Shown here: positions 1 to 8,071 of the stretch, piece after piece | How the letters are laid out: every line of letters starts with the position of its first letter | How positions within the stretch are numbered: position 1 is the stretch's first letter | Assembly (NCBI GenBank): GCA_018266375.1 | Contig: JAFEAO010000005.1 | Span: forward strand, 254,619 to 318,618 | Length of the DNA: 64,000 bases | Origin: Bdellovibrionales bacterium | Lineage (GTDB): Bacteria > Bdellovibrionota > UBA1018 > CAIMNF01 | Direction: 5' to 3' | Notes under the pieces: generated by a model | Database searches by the model: none | What the model was told of the DNA's origin: nothing | Seen by the model: the letters and a program-made list of their open reading frames with translations, nothing else | Translations under genes and position numbers: made by a program

Positions 1-2
1 AA

Positions 3-380
3 CTATTCGAAGAACAGAAAAAAGGTCTGCTCTACTCCTACAAGTGGGTAAACGAGGATTTTAAAGTAAATGCTGACGAGATGTCCGATGAAATGGATCT
101 CACCAGCGCGGAGCTCGAGCAAAGCATGCGTATGCGCCTTCGCAGCCGCGAAGCGTTCTTCATCAAGAAGATCGACGAAGCTCTCAACAAGATTCAAGCA
201 GGAACATTCGGTGTTTGCGAAAGATGTGAAGAAGACATCGAACTCTCCCGCCTTGAAGTACGGCCAACCACTCATCTGTGCATCCACTGCAAAGAAGCAG
301 AGGAAATCATGGAAACCCGCTCTGCGGACGGCCGCAAATCAAAAAGCGTCGGTATGAAGGGCAACCTTCGTAGCGCGTAA
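3..380 (+). CDS. dksA: DksA/TraR-family zinc-finger transcription factor (5' end cut by window edge)
   Basis: The reading frame is open from the first complete codon, so a few N-terminal residues are missing; 125 residues are visible. A coiled-coil segment is followed by a C4 zinc finger (CERC, then CIHC 17 residues later). The spacing and the RLEVRPTTHLC context are typical of DksA. The coiled-coil tip reads SDEMDL, so the two aspartates of the DxxD motif are present; in E. coli DksA these act in the RNA polymerase secondary channel. The family potentiates ppGpp control of rRNA and amino-acid promoters. The complete paralogue 414 bp downstream on the other strand is about the same size, which suggests that fewer than ten residues are lost here. 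It is followed directly by a structured non-coding region. Confidence 0.9.
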   Translation, partial: LFEEQKKGLLYSYKWVNEDFKVNADEMSDEMDLTSAELEQSMRMRLRSREAFFIKKIDEALNKIQAGTFGVCERCEEDIELSRLEVRPTTHLCIHCKEAEEIMETRSADGRKSKSVGMKGNLRSA

Positions 381-410
381 TCCAAGTCGCGCCATCCAGG
401 TGCGCAAACC

Positions 411-745
411 AAAATGTGCCAGCAGGCACATAGAATGACGACTTAGGGATAAGTCATTCATGATCTCGTAGGTTCAGGATGGACCGAAGCATTCGTAAAC
501 AAACAACGAAGTACCATGTCGCTGACATGGCAAAGCGGTTCCGCCGCAAGGCGGGCAGCAGCAGTCCCGCAAGTTTTGTGAGTGCCCCTCATTCAACTCG
601 CAAGAAACGCATACTAAGGATGGTGTGTGTAGTCGCTCGGACAGGATGTTCGGGCGAACTCAGATGGATCTGAGGCCTTGTTCCCCCTGGTAGTAGTGCC
701 TAGGCCCTGAGCTTTCAGGATGAAAGTTTGGGGCTTAATGTTTTT
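411..745 (+). ncRNA. Candidate CsrA-sequestering (CsrB/Rsm-like) small RNA
   Basis: No credible protein is encoded between the two dksA genes. The plus strand can fold into a row of hairpins, six of which carry GGA at or in the apical loop: 440-455 (loop GGGA), 471-485 (loop AGGAT), 609-628 (loop AGGA), 634-656 (9 bp, loop AGGAT), 659-674 (6 bp, loop TGGA) and 702-736 (about 15 bp with G-U pairs, loop AGGAT). Further hairpins without GGA are at 414-431, 514-530 and 541-554 (GCAA tetraloop). The last GGA hairpin is followed five bases later by TTTTT and could end the transcript. Repeated (A)GGA loops are the binding sites of CsrA/RsmA dimers in CsrB, CsrC and RsmX/Y/Z. The ends are uncertain: it may be a free RNA or the 3' UTR of the upstream dksA gene. 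csrA itself is not in this window. Confidence 0.6.
702..745 (+). terminator. Possible intrinsic terminator ending the GGA-hairpin RNA
   Basis: A stem of 13 continuous pairs (15 with flanking G-U and A-U pairs, several of them G-U) closes an AGGAT loop. It is followed by TTAATG and then TTTTT at 741-745. The T tract is slightly detached from the stem, so termination efficiency is uncertain. The loop also carries a CsrA-type GGA. Confidence 0.4.
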
Positions 746-793
746 AAACACTTCAAGTTGCGCGACTTAAAAACAGCGAATCATATCATCGGA

Positions 794-1177
794 TTAGTGA
801 ACGAATTCGATGCGATGACCGAGGATAGCGCTCGCGCTGACCTTTTCTTCTTCTTCTTTGCAGGCGATACAAAGCGTCGTCGTCGGACGTGCTTGGAGAC
901 GTTTGAACTCGATGTTGTCACCGCAGCTCACGCACTCGCCGTAATTTCCCTCTTCGATACGGCGGAGGGCTTCATTAATGGAGCGAAGGGTGTGGTTCTC
1001 ACGATTTTTCAATTGCATACGGATACCTTGCTCGATATCCGCGTTGGCCTGATCCACTTCGTCCTTATCTTCAGGACGAACCATCAGGTTCTCGTCGATC
1101 ACCGCCATATTCATCAAGATTTGGTTCTTCTGCTCCGTGAAAATCTTTTTGAATCGCAGTAGGTCGGTTTTACGCAT
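794..1177 (-). CDS. dksA: DksA/TraR-family transcription factor, complete
   Basis: A protein of 127 residues with the full DksA layout: N-terminal helix, coiled coil with a DEVDQA tip that matches the DPVDRA tip of E. coli DksA, and a C-terminal C4 zinc finger (CVSC ... CIAC) with RLQARPTTTLC between. The two tip aspartates and all four cysteines are kept, so it should bind the RNA polymerase secondary channel and modulate ppGpp-sensitive promoters. It is shorter than E. coli DksA (151 aa) and resembles the short DksA forms of deltaproteobacteria. A G-rich stretch lies about 10 nt upstream of the ATG. It is transcribed towards the other dksA paralogue, with the hairpin-rich RNA between them. 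Confidence 0.92.
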   Translation of the reverse strand: MRKTDLLRFKKIFTEQKNQILMNMAVIDENLMVRPEDKDEVDQANADIEQGIRMQLKNRENHTLRSINEALRRIEEGNYGECVSCGDNIEFKRLQARPTTTLCIACKEEEEKVSASAILGHRIEFVH

Positions 1178-1267
1178 CTCTTAAATCCCCCATCAAGATG
1201 TAAGTCACTGTTGTAAAAATCTAAACTGTAATACTGGTAATGCCGTGGCTACGAAACACTGGACTAG

Positions 1268-1864
1268 CTAGCTCGTTCCCCTCATCCCTCTTAAAGCATC
1301 AATCACCATTTGGCTAATACTTTCTAACGTCTCCATCACACCATCGCCGCGATTGGCAATCGCCTCGAAGTACGGACGGCGTCCGGGATTGAATGTGACC
1401 TCGAGCTCTTGAAGAGTCGCCGCGTTCGGAAGATCGCGCTTATTATATTGAAAAACCAACGGAATCCGGCCCAAATCATAGCCTTGACGCTCAAGTGCTT
1501 TTTGAAATTGTTCCCACGCTTCGAGGTTTGCTTCGATCCGTTCGGGCGCCGAATCGATCACGAACACGACACCGTCAACGCCTTTCAAAATAAAATCGCG
1601 CGACGCTTCGTAAAAGGTTTGTCCCGGAATAGTGTAGAGATGAAACCGAGTCTTATACCCGCGCACTTCTCCTACCGAGAGCGGCAAGAAATCAAAAAAC
1701 AGGGTGCGTTCGTTCTCGGTGCTAAGGCTCACGAGTTTCCCGGTGCGATCGGTCTGCGTGTTTTCGTAAATGTACTGAACGTTCGTGGTTTTTCCGCTCA
1801 AGCCTGTGCCGACATAGACAATCTTGCAATTGACTTCTTTTGAGACGGAATTGACGAAGCTCAT
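1268..1864 (-). CDS. mglA: MglA-type Ras-like small GTPase
   Basis: A soluble G-domain protein of 198 residues. It has P-loop GTGLSGKTT, a switch region with TIPGQ (the MglA-type version of DxxG), and base-recognition motif NKRD. MglA is the polarity switch of Myxococcus motility; in Bdellovibrio its homologue controls prey invasion. No mglB-like (roadblock) partner lies next to it in this window. Its ATG overlaps the recR stop by four bases, so it is the third gene of a dnaX-recR-mglA unit. The next gene downstream, dksA, starts 90 bases away on the same strand. The call is firm at family level; the polarity or predation role is inferred from homologues. Confidence 0.9.
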   Translation of the reverse strand: MSFVNSVSKEVNCKIVYVGTGLSGKTTNVQYIYENTQTDRTGKLVSLSTENERTLFFDFLPLSVGEVRGYKTRFHLYTIPGQTFYEASRDFILKGVDGVVFVIDSAPERIEANLEAWEQFQKALERQGYDLGRIPLVFQYNKRDLPNAATLQELEVTFNPGRRPYFEAIANRGDGVMETLESISQMVIDALRGMRGTS

Positions 1865-2475
1865 TTCGGGCCCTGCATTTCGACGCGGTTTTCAAGTGCC
1901 TTACCCAGGGTCTGACGATCGGTAAACTCGATCGTGCCGCCAAAAGGAATACCGTAAGCGACTTGGCTAAGCTTAATGCCGATCGGCTTGAGTAAACGCG
2001 AAAGGTACAACGTCGTCGCTTCACCTTCCACCGATGGATTCAGCGCGAAAATCACTTCGCGTGTGTCTACGGTTTTTAATCGCACGAGAATCTCTTTAAG
2101 TTTGATATCCTCGGGCCCGATTCCGTCAAGTGGCGACAAAAGACCATGGAGAACGTGATATACGCCCTTGTAGGTGCCAGTGCGCTCGATTGGCGTCACG
2201 TCGCTTGGACGTTCGACGACACAAATCTGGTTTTGATCGCGGTTGATGTCGCTACAGATTTCACAAAGCGCACTGCCTTCGTTGTTTGCTTCAGCAAAAT
2301 TAAAGCACTGAGCACAAAGCTTGAGTTTGGCTTTTGCGTCTCGAAGCGCCTGCGACAAACTATCGGAGTAAGAGGCGTCTTGATTCAAAATAAAGTACGC
2401 AAGGCGGGTTGCTGTCTTTTCGCCGATCCCAGGAAGTTTAGAAAGCTCGAATACGAGTTTAGAAAGTGGATTCAT
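1861..2475 (-). CDS. recR: Recombination mediator protein RecR
   Basis: A protein of 204 residues, normal for RecR. The N-terminal helix-hairpin-helix (KLPGIGEKTATRLA) is followed by a C4 zinc finger (CAQC ... CEIC) and a Toprim domain that begins ICVVERPSD. RecR works with RecF/RecO to load RecA on SSB-coated gaps. Four-base ATGA-type overlaps with dnaX upstream and mglA downstream indicate translational coupling. Many bacteria place ybaB/ebfC between dnaX and recR; here it is absent and the two genes overlap directly. Confidence 0.97.
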   Translation of the reverse strand: MNPLSKLVFELSKLPGIGEKTATRLAYFILNQDASYSDSLSQALRDAKAKLKLCAQCFNFAEANNEGSALCEICSDINRDQNQICVVERPSDVTPIERTGTYKGVYHVLHGLLSPLDGIGPEDIKLKEILVRLKTVDTREVIFALNPSVEGEATTLYLSRLLKPIGIKLSQVAYGIPFGGTIEFTDRQTLGKALENRVEMQGPK

Positions 2476-4055
2476 TCAAAAATTTCGATCTGGGTCAAAT
2501 CTCCGCCAAAAAGCGCTTTCGCTTCTTGGACGACTTCGTTTGCGAGAATACTTTTTACTTTTTGATCGCGCGCTTCGCTCTTCATGCGCTCGGTACGCTC
2601 AACCACGCTCTCGCTGTTGTTCTCGGACGAAAAGACTTCAATGACAGGTTTAATTCCGAACTGGGATTCAAACAAGGAAATCAATTCGGCTTTCAGGTTC
2701 TTTTGCTGAAGCGAGTCCGCTTTGGCTTTATCTTTAGCGCGGAACCCGAGGCGAAGCGTCTCGCCGGCCGCCGCTGGAAGCGTGTGCTCAACTGCGGACT
2801 CCAAAATAACAGCCAACACAGGTTTAATTTCGAAGGATTTTTCGATAAACGATTCCCAAGACGGAACCGCTGGCTTAGCCGACGGTGCACGCACCTCTTC
2901 CGTCTTTAGTGACGGACTTTGGGGCAACCCCCGGTCAACCGGAACCAATTGCTCGGCAAACGCTGTCTTCACGACAAGGAGGTCAAATACGAGCTTCGGT
3001 TGAGCCGCTCGCGAAAGCAGGTCGAGGCCATGGTGAAAAACTTGGAAAATGAGTTCGTTTTCTTCGATCGGGCGCGCGGTCTTTAGACTCGCAATCTGCT
3101 TCAACTCGTCGTCGTTGAAATGGGTGTCCAGCCTATCGATACCGACTTGGATCAAGATCAAAGAATGGAGCATCTCGATCATGACCTTCAAGAGCACTTT
3201 TAGATCGATGCCCTGAGCGAACGCACCTTGAACCACGGTAAGTGCCGACTTCGCATCGCGATCCAAAATGTTTTTAAGCAATGCGTATACGAGTTCAGTC
3301 CCGACAAGACCGATGCTGTCGCGAACCGCTTTCGCTGTAACTTTCAGACCCGAAAACGAAATCACTTGGTCGAGTATGGAGAGCGCATCCCGCATCGAAC
3401 CTTCAGCTGCGCGAGCGATCAAATTCAAAGCTGCATCTTCGAAATCGATTTTCTCGGCGGTGAGCACTTCTTTACAGCGATCCGCGATTTGCGCGATCGT
3501 CATGCGCTTGAAATCAAAACGCTGACAGCGTCCGAGAATCGTTTCCGGAATTTTGTGCGACTCGGTCGTCGCGAAAATAAACACGACGTGTTCCGGCGGT
3601 TCTTCCAGCGTTTTTAACAACGCATTGAAAGCCGCGGTCGAGAGCATGTGAACCTCATCGATGATGTAAATCTTGTATTGGCCCGAAGTCGGAAGGAACT
3701 TCGCGTTTTCGCGGATCTCGCGAACCGCATCGACGCCGTTGTTCGATGCACCGTCGATCTCAAGCACGTTGACGGAGTTGCCCACCGCGATTTCTTTGCA
3801 GTCCGGACAGTTGTCACAAGAAAACAGGAGACCGTCTTTTTCAATTACGTTCGGGCAGCGGAGTGTTTTGGAGAAAATACGAGCGATCGAAGTCTTACCG
3901 ATACCGCGCGAACCGGAGAACACATACGCCTGGTGAGTGCGTTTCAATTTGATCGCGTTAACAAGCGTGCGCACGACGGACTGCTGTCCGACGATATCGT
4001 TAAATTGTTTGGAGCGGTATTTACGGGCTAAAACTACGTAAGGACCTGAATTCAC
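2472..4055 (-). CDS. dnaX: DNA polymerase III subunit tau/gamma
   Basis: The clamp-loader ATPase, 527 residues. Walker A is GSRGIGKTS at residues 48-56, followed by a zinc module (CDNCPDC), Walker B with IIDEVHML, and the AAA+ lid domains. The C-terminal part after about residue 370 is the variable tau region, shorter than in E. coli (643 aa). The start is GTG, chosen because GGAGGAG lies at ideal distance upstream. I saw no obvious slippage heptamer; whether a gamma form is made cannot be judged. It leads the dnaX-recR-mglA unit. Confidence 0.97.
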   Translation of the reverse strand: MNSGPYVVLARKYRSKQFNDIVGQQSVVRTLVNAIKLKRTHQAYVFSGSRGIGKTSIARIFSKTLRCPNVIEKDGLLFSCDNCPDCKEIAVGNSVNVLEIDGASNNGVDAVREIRENAKFLPTSGQYKIYIIDEVHMLSTAAFNALLKTLEEPPEHVVFIFATTESHKIPETILGRCQRFDFKRMTIAQIADRCKEVLTAEKIDFEDAALNLIARAAEGSMRDALSILDQVISFSGLKVTAKAVRDSIGLVGTELVYALLKNILDRDAKSALTVVQGAFAQGIDLKVLLKVMIEMLHSLILIQVGIDRLDTHFNDDELKQIASLKTARPIEENELIFQVFHHGLDLLSRAAQPKLVFDLLVVKTAFAEQLVPVDRGLPQSPSLKTEEVRAPSAKPAVPSWESFIEKSFEIKPVLAVILESAVEHTLPAAAGETLRLGFRAKDKAKADSLQQKNLKAELISLFESQFGIKPVIEVFSSENNSESVVERTERMKSEARDQKVKSILANEVVQEAKALFGGDLTQIEIFE

Positions 4056-4087
4056 AAAACTCCTCCACCCTCTTGAAATGTACCGGA

Positions 4088-4121
4088 AACTTAGCTTATT
4101 CAGTCGGGAAATTCAATTTCC
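4088..4121 (-). promoter_or_regulatory. Candidate promoter and overlapping operator for dnaX-recR-mglA
   Basis: On the minus strand TTGAAT (plus 4111-4116) and TAAGTT (plus 4088-4093) are separated by exactly 17 bases, a plausible sigma-70 -35/-10 pair about 30 bases before the dnaX ribosome site. A perfect 7-1-7 inverted repeat, GGAAATT-C-AATTTCC (4107-4121), covers the -35 element and could be a repressor site. No regulator can be named. Confidence 0.35.
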
Positions 4122-4191
4122 AAATCATCTCGGGCCTGTATGTGCTTTCATTGCAGCTAACGATGACGCAACCGCTCTACAAAGATTGAAA

Positions 4192-5262
4192 CTACTTCAC
4201 CTGCTCGGGTTCAAGCGATTTTGTGGCCTTCAAGTCCCGCCAGCTCTTGCCTTCGCGAGCTTGCTTGGTGCTTAGCTTTTTTACCCAGGCTGCGTGCTCT
4301 TCATATGTTTTCGAGAATACGTGAGTTCCATCCCACTTGGACATAAAGTACAAAAACTCGGTATCGCCCGGGTAAAGTGCTGCGCGGATCGAGTCCGGAT
4401 GCGGATTCGAGATCGGCCCAATCGGAAGTGCCGCGATCATGTAGGTATTGTACTCCGTCTTGTGCTGAAGATCCGAGCGGCGGATGTTACCGTCGTATCG
4501 TTCCCAAATTCCGTAAATCACCGTCGGGTCACTTTGGATCCGCATGTGCTTGCGCAAACGGTTATGGAATACCGAACTGATGATCGGACGCTCGAACGAC
4601 GCGCCAGTTTCTTTTTCGATGATCGAAGCAAGCGTCACCACCTGCAAGCGGGTCATGCCGAGCTCTTTAGCGCGCGCTTCGAACTCCGGAGTCCACGTGC
4701 GCAAGAAGGCGTCGACCATCCGATGGATGATGCTCGTCGCTTGATCGTTGCGATCGTAAAAATAAGTGTTGGGAAATAAATACCCCTCCAAGCTCCGAAT
4801 ACCTTCGCTCGACAATCCCAACGCCGCAATCAGTTCTCGACTTTTCAGGATTTTCAATGTGTTTTTAGCATTTAAGATTCCAGAATTTTCAAACATTTCG
4901 GCAATTTGATAGATGTTATCGCCTTCACGCACGAGCACCGCGCGTTGAATTCCGATTCCACTTTTTAGAATTTTGAAAATCTGCTCGGGGCTCATCGATG
5001 GGCTGAGTTCGTAATCCGCGGCTTTCATGTTGACCCAACCACCGGTAATTTTTCCGAGCCATACCATCGCGGTCGCGTTCCGAATGAGTCCCGCTTTCTC
5101 CAAACTGTTTGAAATTTCTGTAGGGCGCATCCCGCGCAGAAGATCGAATTCAACTTTTTTGGTTGTTGCCGACGCGTCGATCGGCACGCGAGAAAAATAG
5201 TAGAGATACCCTCCCAAGACGAGTCCGGCGACCGCCGCGATTGCGATAAGCGATTTGAACAT
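4192..5262 (-). CDS. mltG: Endolytic murein transglycosylase MltG (YceG family)
   Basis: A protein of 356 residues with one N-terminal membrane helix (about residues 2-22) and a periplasmic YceG domain. The C-terminal half carries the catalytic core: LASIIEKE with the general-acid glutamate, VFHNRL, then QSDPTVIYG and ALPIGPISNPH. MltG cleaves nascent glycan strands at the inner membrane and sets their length. The start is placed at the ATG giving MFKSLIAI; six residues further upstream would need a GTG. It is divergent from rho across a 182-bp spacer, with dnaX 136 bp downstream on the same strand. Confidence 0.95.
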   Translation of the reverse strand: MFKSLIAIAAVAGLVLGGYLYYFSRVPIDASATTKKVEFDLLRGMRPTEISNSLEKAGLIRNATAMVWLGKITGGWVNMKAADYELSPSMSPEQIFKILKSGIGIQRAVLVREGDNIYQIAEMFENSGILNAKNTLKILKSRELIAALGLSSEGIRSLEGYLFPNTYFYDRNDQATSIIHRMVDAFLRTWTPEFEARAKELGMTRLQVVTLASIIEKETGASFERPIISSVFHNRLRKHMRIQSDPTVIYGIWERYDGNIRRSDLQHKTEYNTYMIAALPIGPISNPHPDSIRAALYPGDTEFLYFMSKWDGTHVFSKTYEEHAAWVKKLSTKQAREGKSWRDLKATKSLEPEQVK

Positions 5263-5444
5263 GCAAGGAACAGGATACACCCAAAAAATCTGTAGACGAG
5301 GCCAAAAAGCTTTGTTATTTATGAGTTATCTTCGGTCAATTCAACCGGTCGCTTTGATCTTCAGCGCGCCAGCAGTTTGACGGTGGCCGATCTTCAATCA
5401 ACTGCCGATCCAAAATTCGTTTCAAATCCAGACATTAAAAACAT

Positions 5445-6953
5445 ATGAGCAATCAAAATAAAAAACCCGGTCAGAAACCTCGTCCACAAGGCCAAGGCGG
5501 CCGCCCACAACGTTTTATCCCTCGCGGGGATCAGAGCGGAGGGGGCAACCTCCCGCTAGACGACGCCAAAAATTATGGCATTGAAAATGACGTCACGGTG
5601 ATGGATGAAACCGATAACTCCCCGACGACGGACGTTGGTGCGACGATTCCGGATGTCGCAACTGACTCTCCAAGTGATGCGCCTGCACCAAGCAATGGCC
5701 AGTCGATGCACCTCAAAGAACTCAAAAACAAAAAAGCCCAAGAGCTTCTCGAGCTTGCTCACGCACTCGGTGTCGAAAACGCATCGAACCTCCGCAAGCA
5801 AGATCAGATTTTCATGATCCTTCAAAAAAAGGCCGAGAAGAACGAGCATATCTACGCAGACGGCGTTCTCGAGTGCTTGCCCGATGGATTCGGTTTCTTG
5901 CGCGCACCCGAGTACAATTATCTTCCGGGTCCGGACGACGTTTACGTCTCTCCTTCTCAAATTCGCCGTTTCGGTCTCCGCACCGGCGATACCGTGAGCG
6001 GTTCAGTTCGCGCGCCGAAAGAAGGCGAACGTTACTTCGCACTTCTCAAAGTCGAGCAAGTCAACTTCCAGGCGGCCGAACTCAATACCGAACGCGTGCT
6101 CTTTGATAACCTCACTCCACTTTATCCAAAACAACGCTTGAACCTCGAGTATCAACCGACAAACTACAGCACTCGGATCATCGACCTCATGGTTCCGCTC
6201 GGGAAAGGCCAGCGTTGTTTGATCGTCGCTCCTCCGCGCGCCGGTAAAACTGTGCTCATGCAGGACATCGCGAACGCGATCACATCGAATCACCCTGAAG
6301 TTAAACTCATCGTCCTCCTCATCGACGAACGCCCCGAGGAAGTCACAGACATGCAACGTTCGGTGAAGGGCGAAGTCATCAGCTCGACCTTTGACGAACA
6401 AGCTTCACGCCACGTTCAAGTCGCCGAGATGGTCATCGAGAAAGCAAAACGTCTCGTCGAAAATAAATACGACGTCGTAATCCTTCTCGACTCGATCACA
6501 CGTCTCGCGCGTGCGTACAACGCGGTCGTTCCTCCATCCGGCAAGATCCTGTCGGGCGGTGTCGACTCGAACGCTCTCCACAAGCCAAAACGTTTCTTCG
6601 GTGCCGCGCGCAACATTGAGGAAGGCGGATCACTCACGATTGTCGCAACCTCGCTCGTCGATACCGGCTCACGCATGGACGAAGTCATTTTCGAGGAATT
6701 CAAAGGTACCGGTAATTCGGAGATCGTTCTCGATCGCAAATTAATGGAAAAACGTATTTTTCCATGTTTGGACATCAACAAGTCTGCGACTCGTAAAGAA
6801 GACCTTTTGTTGCCAAAAGAAGTCATCAACCGCATTTGGATCTTGCGCAAAGTCCTTCATCCGATGAACACCGTCGATGCGATGGAATTCCTGCTTGATC
6901 GAGTCGCCCAATCGAAGACGAACGAAGATTTCGTAAAGTCGATGAGCAACTAA
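5445..6953 (+). CDS. rho: Transcription termination factor Rho, with N-terminal low-complexity extension
   Basis: A protein of 502 residues against about 419 in E. coli. Residues 1-86 are Gln/Gly/Arg- and then Asp/Thr/Pro-rich and look disordered. The Rho_N helical domain begins around [16 protein letters not shown], followed by the cold-shock RNA-binding fold, and by the RecA-like ATPase with Walker [10 protein letters not shown] near residue 268, [12 protein letters not shown], and [11 protein letters not shown]. Rho is a hexameric helicase that ends transcription. The 160-nt region upstream could hold an autoregulatory leader, but I could not define one. The gene opens a plus-strand run rho-prfA-prmC-murA. 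Confidence 0.97.
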   Translation: MSNQNKKPGQKPRPQGQGGRPQRFIPRGDQSGGGNLPLDDAKNYGIENDVTVMDETDNSPTTDVGATIPDVATDSPSDAPAPSNGQSMHLKELKNKKAQELLELAHALGVENASNLRKQDQIFMILQKKAEKNEHIYADGVLECLPDGFGFLRAPEYNYLPGPDDVYVSPSQIRRFGLRTGDTVSGSVRAPKEGERYFALLKVEQVNFQAAELNTERVLFDNLTPLYPKQRLNLEYQPTNYSTRIIDLMVPLGKGQRCLIVAPPRAGKTVLMQDIANAITSNHPEVKLIVLLIDERPEEVTDMQRSVKGEVISSTFDEQASRHVQVAEMVIEKAKRLVENKYDVVILLDSITRLARAYNAVVPPSGKILSGGVDSNALHKPKRFFGAARNIEEGGSLTIVATSLVDTGSRMDEVIFEEFKGTGNSEIVLDRKLMEKRIFPCLDINKSATRKEDLLLPKEVINRIWILRKVLHPMNTVDAMEFLLDRVAQSKTNEDFVKSMSN

Positions 6954-6958
6954 TAATC

Positions 6959-6977
6959 GTGGGTGTTCTGCGCCCAC
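6959..6977 (+). other. Small hairpin between rho and prfA
   Basis: A 7-bp stem GTGGGTG/CGCCCAC (one G-U pair) closes a TTCTG loop just after the rho stop. It is not followed directly by a T run; a palindromic ATTTTTAAAAAT lies about ten bases on. It could be a weak attenuator or an RNA end, but the evidence is thin. Confidence 0.25.
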
Positions 6978-7000
6978 TTGGCTAGATTTTTAAAAATTCT

Positions 7001-8071
7001 ATGTTTGATAAACTTGAATCCGTAGAACAACGGTATTTTGAATTGGAAAGCAAACTTGCCGATCCGACGATGGCTGATAAACCGGAGGAGTTTCGCAGGC
7101 TTTCGCGCGAACACTCAGGCCTCCAGGAGCTCGTTCAGACCTATCAAAAATATCGTCAGGTCAAAAAGGACATTGCGGATAATAAAGAACTTATTTTTGA
7201 TGCCGACTTAGGGGCGATGGCCAAAGAAGAGCTGAAAATTCTAGAACCACAACTCGAGCCGCTCACGAAACAGTTGCAGCTCCTGCTTTTGCCACAGGAT
7301 CCGAACGATCAAAAAAACATCCTCCTCGAAATTCGAGCCGGAGCGGGGGGCGAAGAGGCGGCTCTGTTTGCGAGCGAGCTTTATCGTATGTACCAAAAAT
7401 ACTGCGAACGCCAGGGATTTAAACTTTCGATGATGTCGGCAAGCCAGGCCGAAAAGGGTGGTTTAAAAGAGATCATCGCTCTCGTTGAAGGCAACAAGGT
7501 TTATAGCCGTCTTAAATTCGAAGCGGGCGTCCATCGCGTGCAACGCGTTCCGGAGACCGAAGCTCAAGGCCGCGTTCACACTTCGACCGTGACTGTCGCA
7601 GTATTGCCCGAGGCCGAAGAAGTCGACATCAAGATCAATCCAGCCGATCTCCGCATCGACGTGTTCCGTTCATCAGGCGCAGGCGGTCAGTCGGTCAACA
7701 CCACCGACTCCGCAGTCCGGATTACTCACATTCCAACCGGCGTCGTAGTCGCATGTCAGGACGAGCGTTCACAACTCAAAAACAAAGATAAAGCGATGAA
7801 GATCTTGCGCTCGCGCATCCTGGAAGCCGAGCAAGAACGCGTCGCCAAAGAACACTCCGATACCCGTCGCGCCATGGTCGGCACAGGCGATCGCTCCGAG
7901 CGCATTCGAACCTACAACTTTCCACAAGGCCGTTTGACCGATCACCGGATTAACTTTACCTTGTATCAATTGCCGGATGCAATGGAAGGCCACGTCGACC
8001 AGTTGATAGATGCGCTTCAAGCGCACTATCAAGCGGAAGCGCTGAAGACAGCGGGCTATGCTCAAGCTTAA
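7001..8071 (+). CDS. prfA: Peptide chain release factor 1
   Basis: A protein of 356 residues. The GGQ catalytic motif is at residues 228-230 (SSGAGGQSVNTTDSAVRI). The PxT-type codon-recognition tripeptide is PET at 184-186 and sits in the RF1 context RVPETEAQGR, which separates it from RF2 (SPF). It releases peptides at UAA and UAG stops. It overlaps prmC, whose product methylates the GGQ glutamine, so enzyme and substrate are translated from one message. Confidence 0.97.
   Translation: MFDKLESVEQRYFELESKLADPTMADKPEEFRRLSREHSGLQELVQTYQKYRQVKKDIADNKELIFDADLGAMAKEELKILEPQLEPLTKQLQLLLLPQDPNDQKNILLEIRAGAGGEEAALFASELYRMYQKYCERQGFKLSMMSASQAEKGGLKEIIALVEGNKVYSRLKFEAGVHRVQRVPETEAQGRVHTSTVTVAVLPEAEEVDIKINPADLRIDVFRSSGAGGQSVNTTDSAVRITHIPTGVVVACQDERSQLKNKDKAMKILRSRILEAEQERVAKEHSDTRRAMVGTGDRSERIRTYNFPQGRLTDHRINFTLYQLPDAMEGHVDQLIDALQAHYQAEALKTAGYAQA

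Noticed and set aside
479-673. Open frame of 64 codons inside the hairpin region
   Set aside because: Composition and codon use look random, it has no ribosome site, and it lies across several strong hairpins.
411-745. tmRNA, SRP RNA, RNase P RNA or c-di-GMP-I riboswitch for the structured region
   Set aside because: No alanine-tag frame with CCA end, no SRP GGUCAGG...GGAAGCAGCC core, no RNase P universal motifs, and no GEMM core in the right order. The repeated GGA loops fit a CsrA sponge better.
728-1162. Plus-strand open frame opposite the second dksA
   Set aside because: It is the antisense shadow of a gene with clear DksA motifs.
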